64,000 nucleotides of DNA from Pampus argenteus (lineage: Eukaryota; Chordata; Actinopteri; Scombriformes; Stromateidae): NCBI GenBank assembly GCA_036937835.1, contig CM072866.1, forward strand, positions 13,276,001-13,340,000. The letters run 5' to 3'. The stretch's first letter is position 1. Each line of letters opens with the position of its first letter. Below the pieces are notes generated by a model that was not told the origin of the DNA, did no database searches, and saw nothing but the letters and a program-made list of their open reading frames with translations. Positions 23,101-33,872 of this stretch are shown here, one piece after another. The translations under genes and the position numbers were made by a program.

Positions 23101-23855
23101 TTCTACATTTACATAGTATGTTAATGTAGCACCAAAGCCCCTCTTCTTCTATAGTAGGTCTAACAATGAGTTCATTTAACTCATTTTAATAATTGTATAT
23201 CAAAATGTATATATCTTGGTCTAGGATCTCACTTTTTATTCGTACTTCAATTGGAGGTTTATCCTTGACTTGCATTATGAAAACATGACACTTTATTCTA
23301 CAATATGACCTTCATTAACCAAATATACGTGGGTTGGAAAATGCTTGATAACAATCTACGGCTATAGTATTTAATAAGCATAAAATCATAAAAAACTCCA
23401 AGCCTTTAAAACGATTAGACGATCAACTGACCAACAAGTCAACTTAATCATTGTTTTAGCCTGTAAAGTTCCCTTATGGAATTAAGCAAATTAAATACTT
23501 AAATACTTAAATGTATCACTTAATATTTTGGTACCTTTAAAAAGATATATATGGACAAAAGACAGTATAAAATTGGTGTAATAGATGTTATTAGTGAGAG
23601 AAAAAACAGTCAATAATAAACTACATTAGAGAATGCTGTATTATTTTACCTTTAAAAAAGAAGAAGTTTTGAAAAGCTACAAGTACATCAACAAGTGAGC
23701 ATGTAGTTGAAGGAAAATCATACTTTCTTCCAACACATAAAAATATCACTACAGTTATTTTAAAAGACATGATTAAACTCACCGTTAACGACATACTCCT
23801 CTGTCTTGTAAATAGGAAACACTAGAAACAAGAGGAACAGAGTAATCCCAGTCAT
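20143..23855 (-). CDS. c17orf58: C17orf58 homologue (UPF0450), secreted NTR-like protein
   Basis: The gene runs on the minus strand with coding exons 23783-23855, 22399-23055, 21514-21600, 21114-21305 and 20143-20330. Every intron falls in phase 1, giving 398 aa. A hydrophobic signal peptide (FLLFLVFPIY) starts the protein. Residues about 25-240 are Pro/Ser/Arg-rich and poorly conserved. The C-terminal 155 residues match human C17orf58: NGIVHDIDVL, GFYKMSRLYVTPD, NKPCPD, RYIIMGQIYHRRR, LKPGDGLLRS and NYVKRFN. Six cysteines in this part fit a netrin-like fold, which is a family-based inference. The molecular role is unknown. Human C17orf58 is about 340 aa; the fish protein is longer in the disordered middle. 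The start Met has A at -3 and directly begins the signal peptide. Confidence 0.93.
20604..20945. mobile_element. hAT-like MITE in an intron of the C17orf58 homologue
   Basis: A 342-bp AT-rich unit starts TAGTGCTGGATGATATTG and ends ATATCATCCCTA, so its ends are imperfect inverted repeats (TAGxGxTGGATGATAT / TAGGG-ATGATAT). The 8 bases on each side are gttcgcag and gtacacag, six of eight identical, as expected for an aged hAT target duplication. The interior is full of ATATTG / CAATAT motifs and codes for nothing. Confidence 0.65.
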
Positions 23856-23915
23856 CCTGGATGTTTTCTGTGGGGACAAGCTCGGAGGTCTGTTTCAGAG
23901 CTGGGATTCCTGCGA

Positions 23916-23923
23916 TTTTTATA
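23916..23923 (-). promoter_or_regulatory. c17orf58: TATA box of the C17orf58 homologue
   Basis: The minus strand reads TATAAAAA about 60 bases before the start codon. This puts transcription start near 23887 and leaves a 5' UTR of roughly 30 bases. No upstream intron is needed. Confidence 0.6.
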
Positions 23924-24239
23924 CAGGCCGTTTAGGAATGAGATGGGATGAGGTGGAGAGGGAGGTGGGACGTCCCAAACACAGAAATTAACATTGTGAC
24001 ATGACACTCCTTTGATTCATGAATGGGTTCAAAAAAAAAGAAAAAGAAAAGAAAAACAAGCTCCGATTGAACTTTTTGTGTATTTTGTGTCCGAAAGACT
24101 GATCAACAATCCTCTGCAGTGATGATGGTTAGTTTTGGTTTTTAGTGCATGCACGAATGTCTGCAAAGTTAGGTTAATGTTAGGTTGATGACGGATTTAA
24201 AATCATTCAGCTTTACTCTATTTAATCACGAGTCTTAAC

Positions 24240-24254
24240 TGCCCCCCAGCGGTC
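24240..24254 (-). promoter_or_regulatory. Weak CTCF-like motif upstream of the tRNA and kpna2
   Basis: TGCCCCCCAGCGG matches the reverse of the CTCF core at about 12 of 14 positions. It lies on the other side of kpna2 from the motif at 33070 and points the other way. Confidence 0.3.
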
Positions 24255-25947
24255 ACAGTGGCGAACTACGTCATGCAAGCGTTAACGCAAACATGATGGC
24301 GAGACTATTTATTTTAGAGCTCAATTAAAAACAACAAAACCTGACTTTACAGAGACTTGGAAATAAAATAAAAAAGATAACTGTTTTAATCAAATAATAA
24401 CATTGTGACCAAACCGCTCTGAAAAGAACAGAAATTAACATGAAATTATTGGGTTAATTGTTCTCAAGTAGTCACATTGTTAACTTGTATTATTGTTTAT
24501 TGCAAGGGCAGGAACATAAAGTGGAACAGCCAGACAACATACAAGTATTAATATCACTACCTCAGTATTTAACAGTGTAATGCGTGTAAAAGAAGGAGAG
24601 GAAATACTTAAAATAAATAGATACTAACAACAAAAACAAAAGACAGGTAAATATTGACAGGTTAATATTCATAATAAAAGTTACTTAATTTATTGATTTT
24701 TTAAAGGTGAAGTTAGATATTATGGAGATCAGCACAGACACCTGAGTATAAAAGTCAATAGCATCAAACAACTCTACCAAGCATAAATAATATCACATGT
24801 GACTCATGATCATTTCTTGGTTTTTAATTGCTCTTCACATCCGGTAAGTACTTTTAAAATGACTGAACTGAATCAAACAAAAACACGTTATAGTAGTTTA
24901 CAATGCAACTCTTACTTTCACCAATTCATATTGAGGTACAGCAGTATTCTCACAGAAAACTCAAGATAAACACATGCAATGTATTCAATCACAAATCAAT
25001 CACTTCTGTACTTTTTCTACTACCAAAGAGACTCTATAACAAGCCGTCTCTGATACTACTTTAGCTCCTCTTCTTTACATAAAAACACGAGACCTGTATA
25101 TGTGCTGATTTGTTGCTGCTCTCTACAGGACTGGAAGCCTGATGCGTCCCAGAATGATGCTGCAACTGTGCATTTTCATTTTAATGTTTAAGTTTACTAC
25201 ATTTTATACATCATATGGTACAAACAAATCATAATCCTGTGGGATTATAATAATTGATAGTCAATCCTATAGGATTATAAATGGTCAACATCCTATTAGT
25301 ATAAGATTTTGGAACTATTGGTTCTTTTCAACTTCTAAGTCCTATAGGACATCCTTTTTGGATTTCTGTACATTAATCATATATAAACCCTATAGGGTTG
25401 GTTGCAAAATCAAGTTATTTTGTTTAATTAGAAATTCTTTTTCCTTTTAGAATCTGTTTTTATCCATTTATTCTTAAATTGGATCCTGCTGACAGCAACA
25501 TTTATGATGTGAATTTTTGTTAGTGTGTGTGTCATCCTGATTTTGACACTGTGTGTTGCTTATCTTCTTGGTCCAATGGACAGTCATAATCATATCATCT
25601 TATAAGGTATTTCTTTTCTGTTGTTGTTGCTGTTTTGTGACTGTGCTTCTACTTTTTCCATCTTATTTTCTTTATGTTGCATGTTGTATGTATTTAACAC
25701 TGTAGCTTGTAACAATTTAGATTGTTAGAGTGAAAAGTGCAGTACAATTGAATTTAAAATAAAATGTATCATTACTTAAAAAACTCATAGACAATTATCC
25801 AGCTGGAATGCCGGGTGAAAATGCTAGTTCAAGTTTATTTAATTTCTGTGCTACTCTGTGTAGTGAATCTTGTCAGACTTTAGGTAGACATTGCTGCTTT
25901 TCATCGTGTAAATTTCCCTTTGGCACATGAATCCTGTTTGACCCCTG

Positions 25948-25951
25948 AAAA
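25948..25951 (-). terminator. Pol III terminator of tRNA-Arg
   Basis: TTTT on the minus strand, 13 bases past the tRNA 3' end, is the normal RNA polymerase III stop signal. Confidence 0.75.
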
Positions 25952-25963
25952 GGAAGTTAAATG

Positions 25964-26036
25964 CGACCCAGATGGGACTCGAACCCACAATCCCCAGCTC
26001 CGGAGGCTGATGCCTTATCCATTAGGCCACTGGGTC
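25964..26036 (-). tRNA. tRNA-Arg (anticodon CCG)
   Basis: On the minus strand this is a 73-nt cloverleaf without intron. The acceptor stem GACCCAG pairs with CTGGGTC, the discriminator is G, the B box is GGTTCGAGTCC, and the A box is in TGGCCTAATGGA. The anticodon stem TCAGC/GCTGG holds loop CTCCGGA, so the anticodon is CCG. CCA is not encoded, as usual in eukaryotes. A run of four T on the minus strand (25948-25951) serves as pol III terminator. All stems pair, so the gene looks functional. Confidence 0.97.
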
Positions 26037-26159
26037 AGTACTCCGCTGTAACAAAAACAACCTTTATTAAGGATAAAGGAAACGCGTGTCTAACTATCGT
26101 AGATTAAATGCATTCTTTACTACGTATCAAAGTTAAACCACGGTACATTAGATATGTCA

Positions 26160-26340
26160 GATATGCGCCAAATTGCCTGAGATAAAAGACAGCCAACCTA
26201 CAAAATGTGGCGGTATTATCTCGCGATATTCAAAGGCTTTGACATTTTAACCGTAGGGAGGGAGGCGGTGCTTGTAGTCCAAGTAACCAATTAAAATTAA
26301 AATAAAAATAAAAATAGGGCGGTGTATCGATGGCGTCACG
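26160..26340 (+). promoter_or_regulatory. kpna2: kpna2 promoter
   Basis: The stretch before the first noncoding exon holds GCGCCAAA at 26165-26172 (an E2F site), TCTCGCGA-like sequence at 26219-26226, TTCAAA at 26229-26234 (the reverse of the TTTGAA CHR-type element), CCAAT at 26287-26291 and a CRE-like GCGTCACG near 26333. KPNA2 is a cell-cycle gene peaking in G2/M in mammals, so E2F, CCAAT and CHR sites fit. The use of each site is inference. Confidence 0.5.
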
Positions 26341-26382
26341 TCTGTTGGGAAGGAAAAAAAAGAAATACAAGAAATCTGTGAG
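26300..26382 (+). other. kpna2: kpna2 5' noncoding exon (start approximate)
   Basis: A leader ending TCTGTGAG before a perfect GTAAGC donor at 26383, with a matching acceptor (TTTTAACAG) at 26692-26700, supports a noncoding first exon. The transcription start cannot be fixed by eye. Confidence 0.5.
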
Positions 26383-26743
26383 GTAAGCACGCAGCACATG
26401 TCTCCTCATGTACATTTAAAATAGATTTTAATAACTTTAAATGTTTTAGGCCATTGTTTTTGCTGATCATTTCAAGGTATAATGTTTTGTTTCCATGAAT
26501 TCCAGCGGGTTTTGGGATTTCCCAGACAGGCTCCGGGAAGCCTCCGTGTGCTAACGTTATATGGGCCACATGGTGTTAGATAACCGGCTTGGCTTCTCGA
26601 CAGGCGACCAGATAACTGCTTGCTAATACGCCGCCTGCTAGCCAACAGCCGTTGACCCGACCGATTTATCCCTAACGTATAATTATTGTCTTTTAACAGG
26701 TATTGTTTATATTGGAATCGATTGCCTTGCTCAACGGTCAGTA

Positions 26744-29700
26744 ATGTCAGCTGGCAACGACAGCGGAGCTCGACTCAACCTATTCAAAAATAGAGGGAAA
26801 GATGCCACGGTAAGCCCGAGAGCACACAATAACAGGCACAGACATTAGAAAAAATTATAATGTGCAATATAAAATTTAATTGTGTGACGTATGTTGTTGT
26901 TGTTTTAATGGGTATCTATTGTTTCAGGAGCTACGGCGCAGAAGAGCGGAAGTCAACGTGGAACTGCGGAAAGCAAAGAAAGATGACCAGATCCTCAAGA
27001 GGAGAAATGTCCAGAGCCTTCTGAATCAGCCGACCTCTCCTCTACATGAGCAGGATCCAAACGCACAGGTAGCATTAGTCAGCAGCTGATGGGGTCTTGG
27101 TCATTTTTAAAGTTACTTTATTTTGGCTGTGGAGAATAAACAAGACACAGCTGAAAGAAATACACCTGGTCCAAAGGTGAATGATAAACTTGGAGCTAAC
27201 TAAAGTGCCTGCCCACTGATAACAGTGTGAAGGTTTTTCTCAGTTGGTAAGTGCGGGTCAAATCATCATGCTTTTGGTCATATAAGAAACATTTTGAACT
27301 GATTTTGCACGTGTCTCTGATTTATATTAAGGCAGATTCTTAGCGCATTCAATCCAGTGACCTGGGAGCCTATTAACAATATAGTGCATTGTAATTTTGC
27401 ATGTGCCTGACCATGAACTGATCACTAATTGCTGTTTGTAAGGAATTAGTGATGATATCCCACTTTAGGTAAGTAATGACCAAGCCAAACAAAAGACCAA
27501 ACTTTCTGATGGTGTTGATGATATTATATGATAACTTTGGTAAACATTTTACCCATTTAATTATTTTTTTTGCAATTCAACTTTACTATACAACTTTATT
27601 ATAACACTGGTACTTTTGATTTTGAGCTGGAAAAGAGCTTTTAAAACAATATGAGAACCATTTCTTCATTACCTATATTAAGGAATCTTTGGCAAGTCAT
27701 ATTCACAGAGGGAATTTGTTAAAACTTAGTTAGCCCACAGCTCTGTTAATGGTGATTTGAGATGGGGTTTCTTATGACCATAATCAACACACCAAATTTC
27801 ATTCATATCTATGACGATGCAGTCATAGATAAGTGTGACGTTTTGACCCAGACTTACCCAGTTGACTCGCAGTTAGGAATAGTGACTTGTCAGTATTAAT
27901 GATCTACCAAGTTATGGGGCTTTGAATTCTGTCGATGTGCATTGTCCTCACCCTGTTGAGTTATTTTGAACTTCTTTTTGACCTTGGTATGCAGGGCAGA
28001 TATGTAATCCTCTTCTGTTTCCATGTCTGTTGCCTCCTCAGCACTGGTCTGTAGAGGAGATTATAGGAGGTGTACACAGCCTGCTTTTAGATCATCAGCT
28101 GCAGGCCACACAGGCTGCCAGGTAAGATCATTTTGACTAAATAGTTTTAATGTGTTAATAAATAAAGTGTAATAAAAATGTTCCACACTATCTTATTACT
28201 GTTGAATTTAATGTTCACACACAGTCTAGACAACCAATGACTTGGTGTCATCACATTTTCTTTCCAGAAAGTTACCTTACCTTCATTAGCCCTCCATCTG
28301 TGTTCTTCTCCCTGATAATACAGAAAACTACTCTCCAGAGAAAAGCATCCACCCATTGACAGCATCATTGCTGCTGGCCTTATCCCAAGGTTTGTTAGTT
28401 TTCTGGCATTGTCTGAATGCCCTCCCATCCAGTTTGAGGCAGCTTGGGCTCTAACCAACATCGCCTCCGGCACCTCAGACCAAACCACTGCTGTAGTGGA
28501 AGGAGGGGCCATTCCAGCCTTTATCAGTTTGGTCTCATCACCGCACCCGCACATTAGCGAGCAGGCCATTTGGGCGCTTGGAAACATTGCAGGTACTGTA
28601 GGCTAACAATACTCAATAACTCTTAGTGTGTGAAATACTTTCAATTTATCTTTCTACGTAAGGCTTCCTTTGAAATGCTCGAACACAGTACATTTTCATG
28701 TTAACTACATATAGTAACTTACTCTTCCATGATTGCACTGCTAACATTAACTGACTGTAAATGTATTTCTCCCCCAAATGTAGGTGATGGTTCTAACTAC
28801 AGAGACCTTGTGATCAAAGATGGTGGTCTCCAGCCACTCCTAGCCTTGCTGGCAGCCCCTGACCTGTGTGTCTTTCATGTGAGTCTCCATCACATGTTGT
28901 TTACACTGCTGGGTTTAAGAGATGTTTTGGCCTGTGTGACCTGGCACTAAAGCCCTGCTAATACCTGGTATGTTTTATCCGGATGTCTAGGTCCAGTTTA
29001 GACTAATTGTAGTTCACACTTAGTGTCAGGATCAAACAACCTAAAACATCAAATGCACAGACACAAAGAAGAGAGGACAAAAAATTAAGATTTCTTACTC
29101 GCGAGGAGAACGGACAGAGACTTGCTTAGTTACAATCTCCATCTCGCTCTTAAAACTAATGAACACCATACCACTGTCACTTCATTTTTTTCTGCGCACT
29201 GATGACACTAAAGTCGTCCTCTTCAGTGTCGGAGTTGAACAGCGTCAGATAATCTTCATCACATATCGTCTCACCATAGATTCATTAACGGCAAGCTTAC
29301 GTGCAGCCGCTCTGTTTCCTTCACGGATAGTCAGATCGATGGCATTCAACTTAAAAGCTGCATCATAGGAATTGTGGGTTTTCCATTTTGACGGGGTGAG
29401 GGTGTAATAATATTATATACCCCCTGTGGGCTGAAGAAAAATTAATAGAAAAGCTACACCTCTGTATAAGCCGCATGGTTCAAAGTATGGGAAAAAGTAG
29501 CGTCTTATAGTCCGGAAAATATGGTATTTGTTGTAGATAAATAAACTGGTTCCAGCTCGTTGAGAAGTTGCTGCAAGGAATATGGATTGATTAGCTTTTT
29601 AGTGATTGGCTAGTTGCTTCTCTAATGATCAACAACCCAAAGTCACTTTCAGTTCATTTGAGACATAGTGCCAGGTGTCAACAAGGCAGTGTGCCATGTG

Positions 29701-32700
29701 CTATGAAACTATTTACTCCTTTTGAAGTTTTTAGATTATGTACCTTAAGCAATATCAGTCAGTAATTTGGACAGTACAGTTATTTACAGGGGGACCTCAC
29801 AATATATAAATTGCACAAATTGTTTTAGGGCTAATGTTGTTGCTGTTATTATTATTACCGTAGTTAAAAAGGGAAGTTATTCTTTTTGGAGATGGCTTTT
29901 CTTTGACACCATTTTATGAACAAACTTGAGTCTCATCAGCATCATGATTACTCATCATGTTATGACATTTTGATCTAAAATAACACTCGACTTTCAACCC
30001 ACTATACCAGACTGGCTACCTGCGTAATGTCACCTGGACGCTGTCTAACCTCTGTCGAAACAAGAACCCAGCACCTCCCTTGACAGCGGTGCAACAGTTG
30101 CTTCCAGCCCTGGTGCGCCTCCTGCACCACGACGACAGGGAGGTCCTGGCCGACACTTGTTGGGCTGTGTCCTACCTGACAGATGGCTCCAATGAGAGGA
30201 TAGAGGTGGTGGTGCGGACTGGCCTAGTGCCACGCCTGGTACAGCTGCTAGCCTGCGGAGAGATTTCCATTGTGGTACGTGGTGACATACTTTTATTAGT
30301 GACATCTAAAAGTGTATCTAGTGAGGTTATTTATTGTTGCTTTTAAGAGTTTCTCCACTCTTCTGCATAACTGGAAAGGTGTAGGACTGATTACTGTTAT
30401 TTTCATGTGTACTGATAATAGCTTTAGATGACGAAATTATCATCTCTTACTATATTTATTTTATCAATTGTTAATACTTCAAGTAATTAACCTGCTCTCC
30501 TTCAACTCCTAGACTCCTGCCCTGCGGTCTCTGGGTAACATTGTGACTGGCACAGACGAGCAGACCCAGTGTGTGCTGAATGCAGGTGTCCTGGCGATGC
30601 TTCCCGACCTGCTTCGCCACCGTAAACCCAATATCCAGAAAGAAGCAGCCTGGACTGTGTCCAACATCACTGCTGGCAAGGACTGCCAGATCCAGGAAGT
30701 TATCAATGCAGGCCTGATACCTATCTTGGAGGAGGTCCTCCGAAAGGTCAGACCACAAGTGCTAACAGAAAATAATGCTGGCTTGTTACAGGAGTCCAGA
30801 TGAAATTATTTAATTCATAATAGTATATATTTAATTGATCAGTGTGAGGAAAATTGTCCTTTTCATTTTAAACAATGGACAGCCACAGGGCAGTACCTGG
30901 GTACCAACGCTAACAAGGCTAAAAGTAGGCACGTTCATGTTGTCAAATAAGTGACATAAACGCATCATATTGAATAATGAATATGTTCACTTATGCTCGT
31001 CTATATTTGATTTTTGGTTTGTTGCATAGACCACACAGCAACTACCACCAACAATATATAAGGGATTTCGAAACAAGTCCTATCAGTTTGGAAATACAAA
31101 TAAGCAGTTTCTTTGTTTTGTAAACAAGTTAAATAATTTTCCGAGGTACTAATCTATGATGATTTCATGGTTTGTTGACCGCATGACCACTTAGTTTTTT
31201 AGATATTTTTAGTGTCTCTGGTATATCTCTATACTGTTCTCTGGACTAAAGATATATTTTCTTCATAGGGAGACTACAGGACCCAGAAGGAGGCAGTGTG
31301 GGCTGTCACTAATTATACCAGTGGTGGAACAGTGGAGCAGGTGGCCTACCTGGTCCAGTGCCACGTGCTTCAGCCTCTGATCTACCTGTTGAAAGCCAAA
31401 GACAGCAAGATCATTTTGGTCATCTTGGATGCAATCTACAATATTTTACAGGTATATTGCACGAAAGACACAAATAAACACTAAAAATCTCTGTATATGT
31501 ACCCATAACTACTTTTATAGTAGGTTGGTTTTTATAGCACAAAGTAAGAAAATCATGAAAACAAATTTTACAAAACCACAAGCACACCAAAAATAATAAC
31601 TAGATAGTTTATTGGTTATCTTGAGATGAGAGAAGACACATTTTAAATCCAAATTGTTCACTCATCCAAAGGCGGGATTGTTTTTTAGTAAAAAAGAACA
31701 ACTGTGCGGAACTTGTACAAAGGTGTTGGCAAGCCAGCTTGCATAAAGGTCTATGGACTAATGGATAACGAAGTCCAAGAACTGAAAGAATGAAAGTAAT
31801 ATATTAGATTGAAGACAAAATAGCCTTTGTATGTAACCACTGTATGTAACGTTACACACTCTTCTGCTAGCAGACATTATGTATTTAGTTCCCAGGGAAA
31901 CAGAGATTTAAGTGGGTTTCTGAGATAAGGGAACATGGCGATGTGCAGAATTTAATCTCTGCAGCATTATACATTAAAGTATCTTGAGATTAAAATTGAA
32001 TGGTCACAGGTTCATTTCTTATGCGAGGGAACCATTAGTCTGAATTTTCTGTCCTCTCTCCACAGGTGGCTCACAAAACTGGAGAGGGTGAGAAACTGTG
32101 TCTAATGATTGAGGAGTATGGTGGTTTGGACAAGCTCGAAGCACTGCAGTCCCATGATAATGAGGCTGTCTACAAGTCCGCTCTCAACATTATAGATAGA
32201 TTCTTCTCTGAAGAGGTAAGTGTTACTGATAACAGGAATCATTTTGATAGATAAGTCCAGTACCTTGGAAGTGGACCAATCAGTGACTCACTTTCACTGT
32301 GGAGATAGGTGGAGGTGGTGATAGTGACTATATTGTCAATTATATGACTCATCCACAGATGAAGTAATTAGTCTTTGCAGAGCCAGTAGGGTGGCATAGG
32401 GTGTAATTACTCCTTTTGTTTGTTTTATCTACCTACTGATGCCAAAGAATGAATGTAGGGTGTAGTACAACACATAGTAGCCTGAGCTAGATGTTGGTTG
32501 GTTTCTGCAAGACGGCCTTCAGTCCTTTTGACAAAATGTTTAAATATAACATTATTTTCCTAACGTGATCTGCCTTTGATGTCACTCAATTCACAGGAGA
32601 CCGCATCCTAGACAGAAATTGTCTTAATCCATGTCCCTGAAACCATCCCTAAACATGCTAAGACTTGGTTAATCCTCTAACCCGTTTCTCCACTTGTCCC

Positions 32701-32796
32701 TTTCAGAATGAAGATGACAAGTCTGTGGTTCCTGAGGCCACTACAGACGGCTATGCTTTTCAGATCCCTGAAACGCAAAGCACTTTCCAGTTTTAA
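26744..32796 (+). CDS. kpna2: Importin subunit alpha-1 (karyopherin alpha 2)
   Basis: Coding exons: 26744-26809, 26928-27068, 28042-28121, 28324-28592, 28784-28878, 30011-30274, 30513-30746, 31269-31451, 32066-32215, 32707-32796, all GT/AG, giving 523 aa (human 529). The protein binds nuclear-localisation signals on cargo and importin beta for entry through nuclear pores. Residues about 1-60 are the Arg/Lys-rich IBB domain (RRRRAEVNVELRKAKKDDQ). The rest is armadillo repeats with the W...N NLS-pocket pairs: AAWALTNIASGTS, AIWALGNIAGDGS, VTWTLSNLCRNKNP, WTVSNITAG and VWAVTNYTSGG. The C-terminus ends STFQF; the acidic EEN-EDDK patch before it fits the CAS-export-factor contact region. The start Met opens MSAGNDSGARLNLF, close to the family. 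Nothing is broken. Confidence 0.98.
28966..29527 (-). mobile_element. Internally deleted pogo/Tigger-like DNA transposon
   Basis: It lies in the kpna2 intron 28879-30010. The right end (about 29483-29527) on the minus strand opens with a terminal repeat containing CCGGACTATAAG and CGCTACTTTTTCCCA, a motif set frequent in vertebrate DNA transposons. The minus strand then encodes an N-terminal helix-turn-helix start (FKLNAIDLTIREGNRAAARK and LAVNESMVRR), and right after it an acidic C-terminal end (DEDYLTLFNSDTEEDDFS, then a stop). The DDE catalytic middle is missing. The left end near 28966-28990 (GGTATGTTTTATCCGGA) looks like a decayed copy of the terminal repeat. The family name is tentative. 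Confidence 0.6.
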
Positions 32797-32955
32797 TACG
32801 TCCAGTTTGCTCTTTGTAACATAAAAAAAGAAAATTAGTACCTTGTTCATATTTTGTATTTTTTTTTAGTCATTTCATCCTTACAAAACAGTACAAATAC
32901 AAAATATTGATGTTTTAAAGCAAGAATTGTAAATAAATTTTATTCATACATAACA
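32797..32955 (+). other. kpna2: kpna2 3' UTR
   Basis: A short 3' UTR runs from the TAA to an AATAAA at 32932-32937. The cleavage site is estimated. Confidence 0.7.
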
Positions 32956-33069
32956 TGTTTTTTTCTTGGTGTTTATAAAAAAAATAGGTCATCAACAACG
33001 CAAGATACTTGATGTATTTGATGAAATGATATGGAGTGGAGAAATGGGATGTAAATCTGCGTCAGTGTC

Positions 33070-33084
33070 ACCACTAGGTGGCAT
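33070..33084 (+). promoter_or_regulatory. CTCF-like motif between kpna2 and smurf2
   Basis: ACCACTAGGTGGCAT matches the CTCF core CCASYAGRKGGCRS at 13 of 14 positions. It lies 130 bases past the kpna2 3' end, a usual place for an insulator. Binding is not proven by sequence. Confidence 0.5.
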
Positions 33085-33870
33085 AGTTAGCCCTGTTTGC
33101 TTGTCTTAAGCCTACATGTTGTAAGGACCCCTTTCTCATAGCACACTGTGCAATTACTTTGTTATGAATGAAAGCTATGTGTTGTAATTCAGTTCAAAGT
33201 ATATGGCCATGTTGGTTCATGAGGATATAGAAGGCAGCAGAACCAGATAATTCTCACTGGAGACCTGCGTCTACAGTATCTAAAAGAAAGTCAAATTGTT
33301 TGGGCTGTGTTGGTTGAGTATCAAGGATGTAAGATGATTTTTGGCACCTGATGGTTGTGTCATGTATACCAGAGACATAACATTTTCTCAAGGGAAGATC
33401 TATATAGTACAATAACCATGGAAATATGAACCCTAATGCTCATTAATGCACTTCCCCTACTCCTACGGTTAGTATGAATCTAGTATATATATATATATAG
33501 TCAGTATAGATGTGTATCAACTACAAATGTTAACCACTCCGATAAATTCCAACTGTATGCACATTAATTGTCTGGCTTGTTTATATCGAAATAAGCTGCA
33601 TCAAGCTATCAAAATACGTACCGGAAGAAGGCGTCTTACGTTCAAAATAAAATGAACCTCGTCTGAACCACTGTAACAAAAAGTATTTTTGTGATGTACC
33701 TAGTACTGTTTGAGATTAATTTTTACTGTACCTGAGACCAGCACTCAACCAGTTTGACAAATCTTTTGCCTCAGTTATGACATTTGTGAAGAAACTTGCT
33801 GACTTAGAAAACAATTTGCCCACATGAGGTAGTGTTTATTATTATTTAAGTGGGACAATGTGCATCTACT

Positions 33871-33872
<2 letters not shown>

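Larger units (their letters stand above)
23930..25963. other. Intergenic region between the C17orf58 homologue and the tRNA
   Basis: About 2 kb, AT-rich, without a supported ORF. It holds a CTCF-like motif (minus orientation) near 24240-24254 and a cluster of CCTATAGG palindromes at 25233-25399. Nothing else was recognised. Confidence 0.7.
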
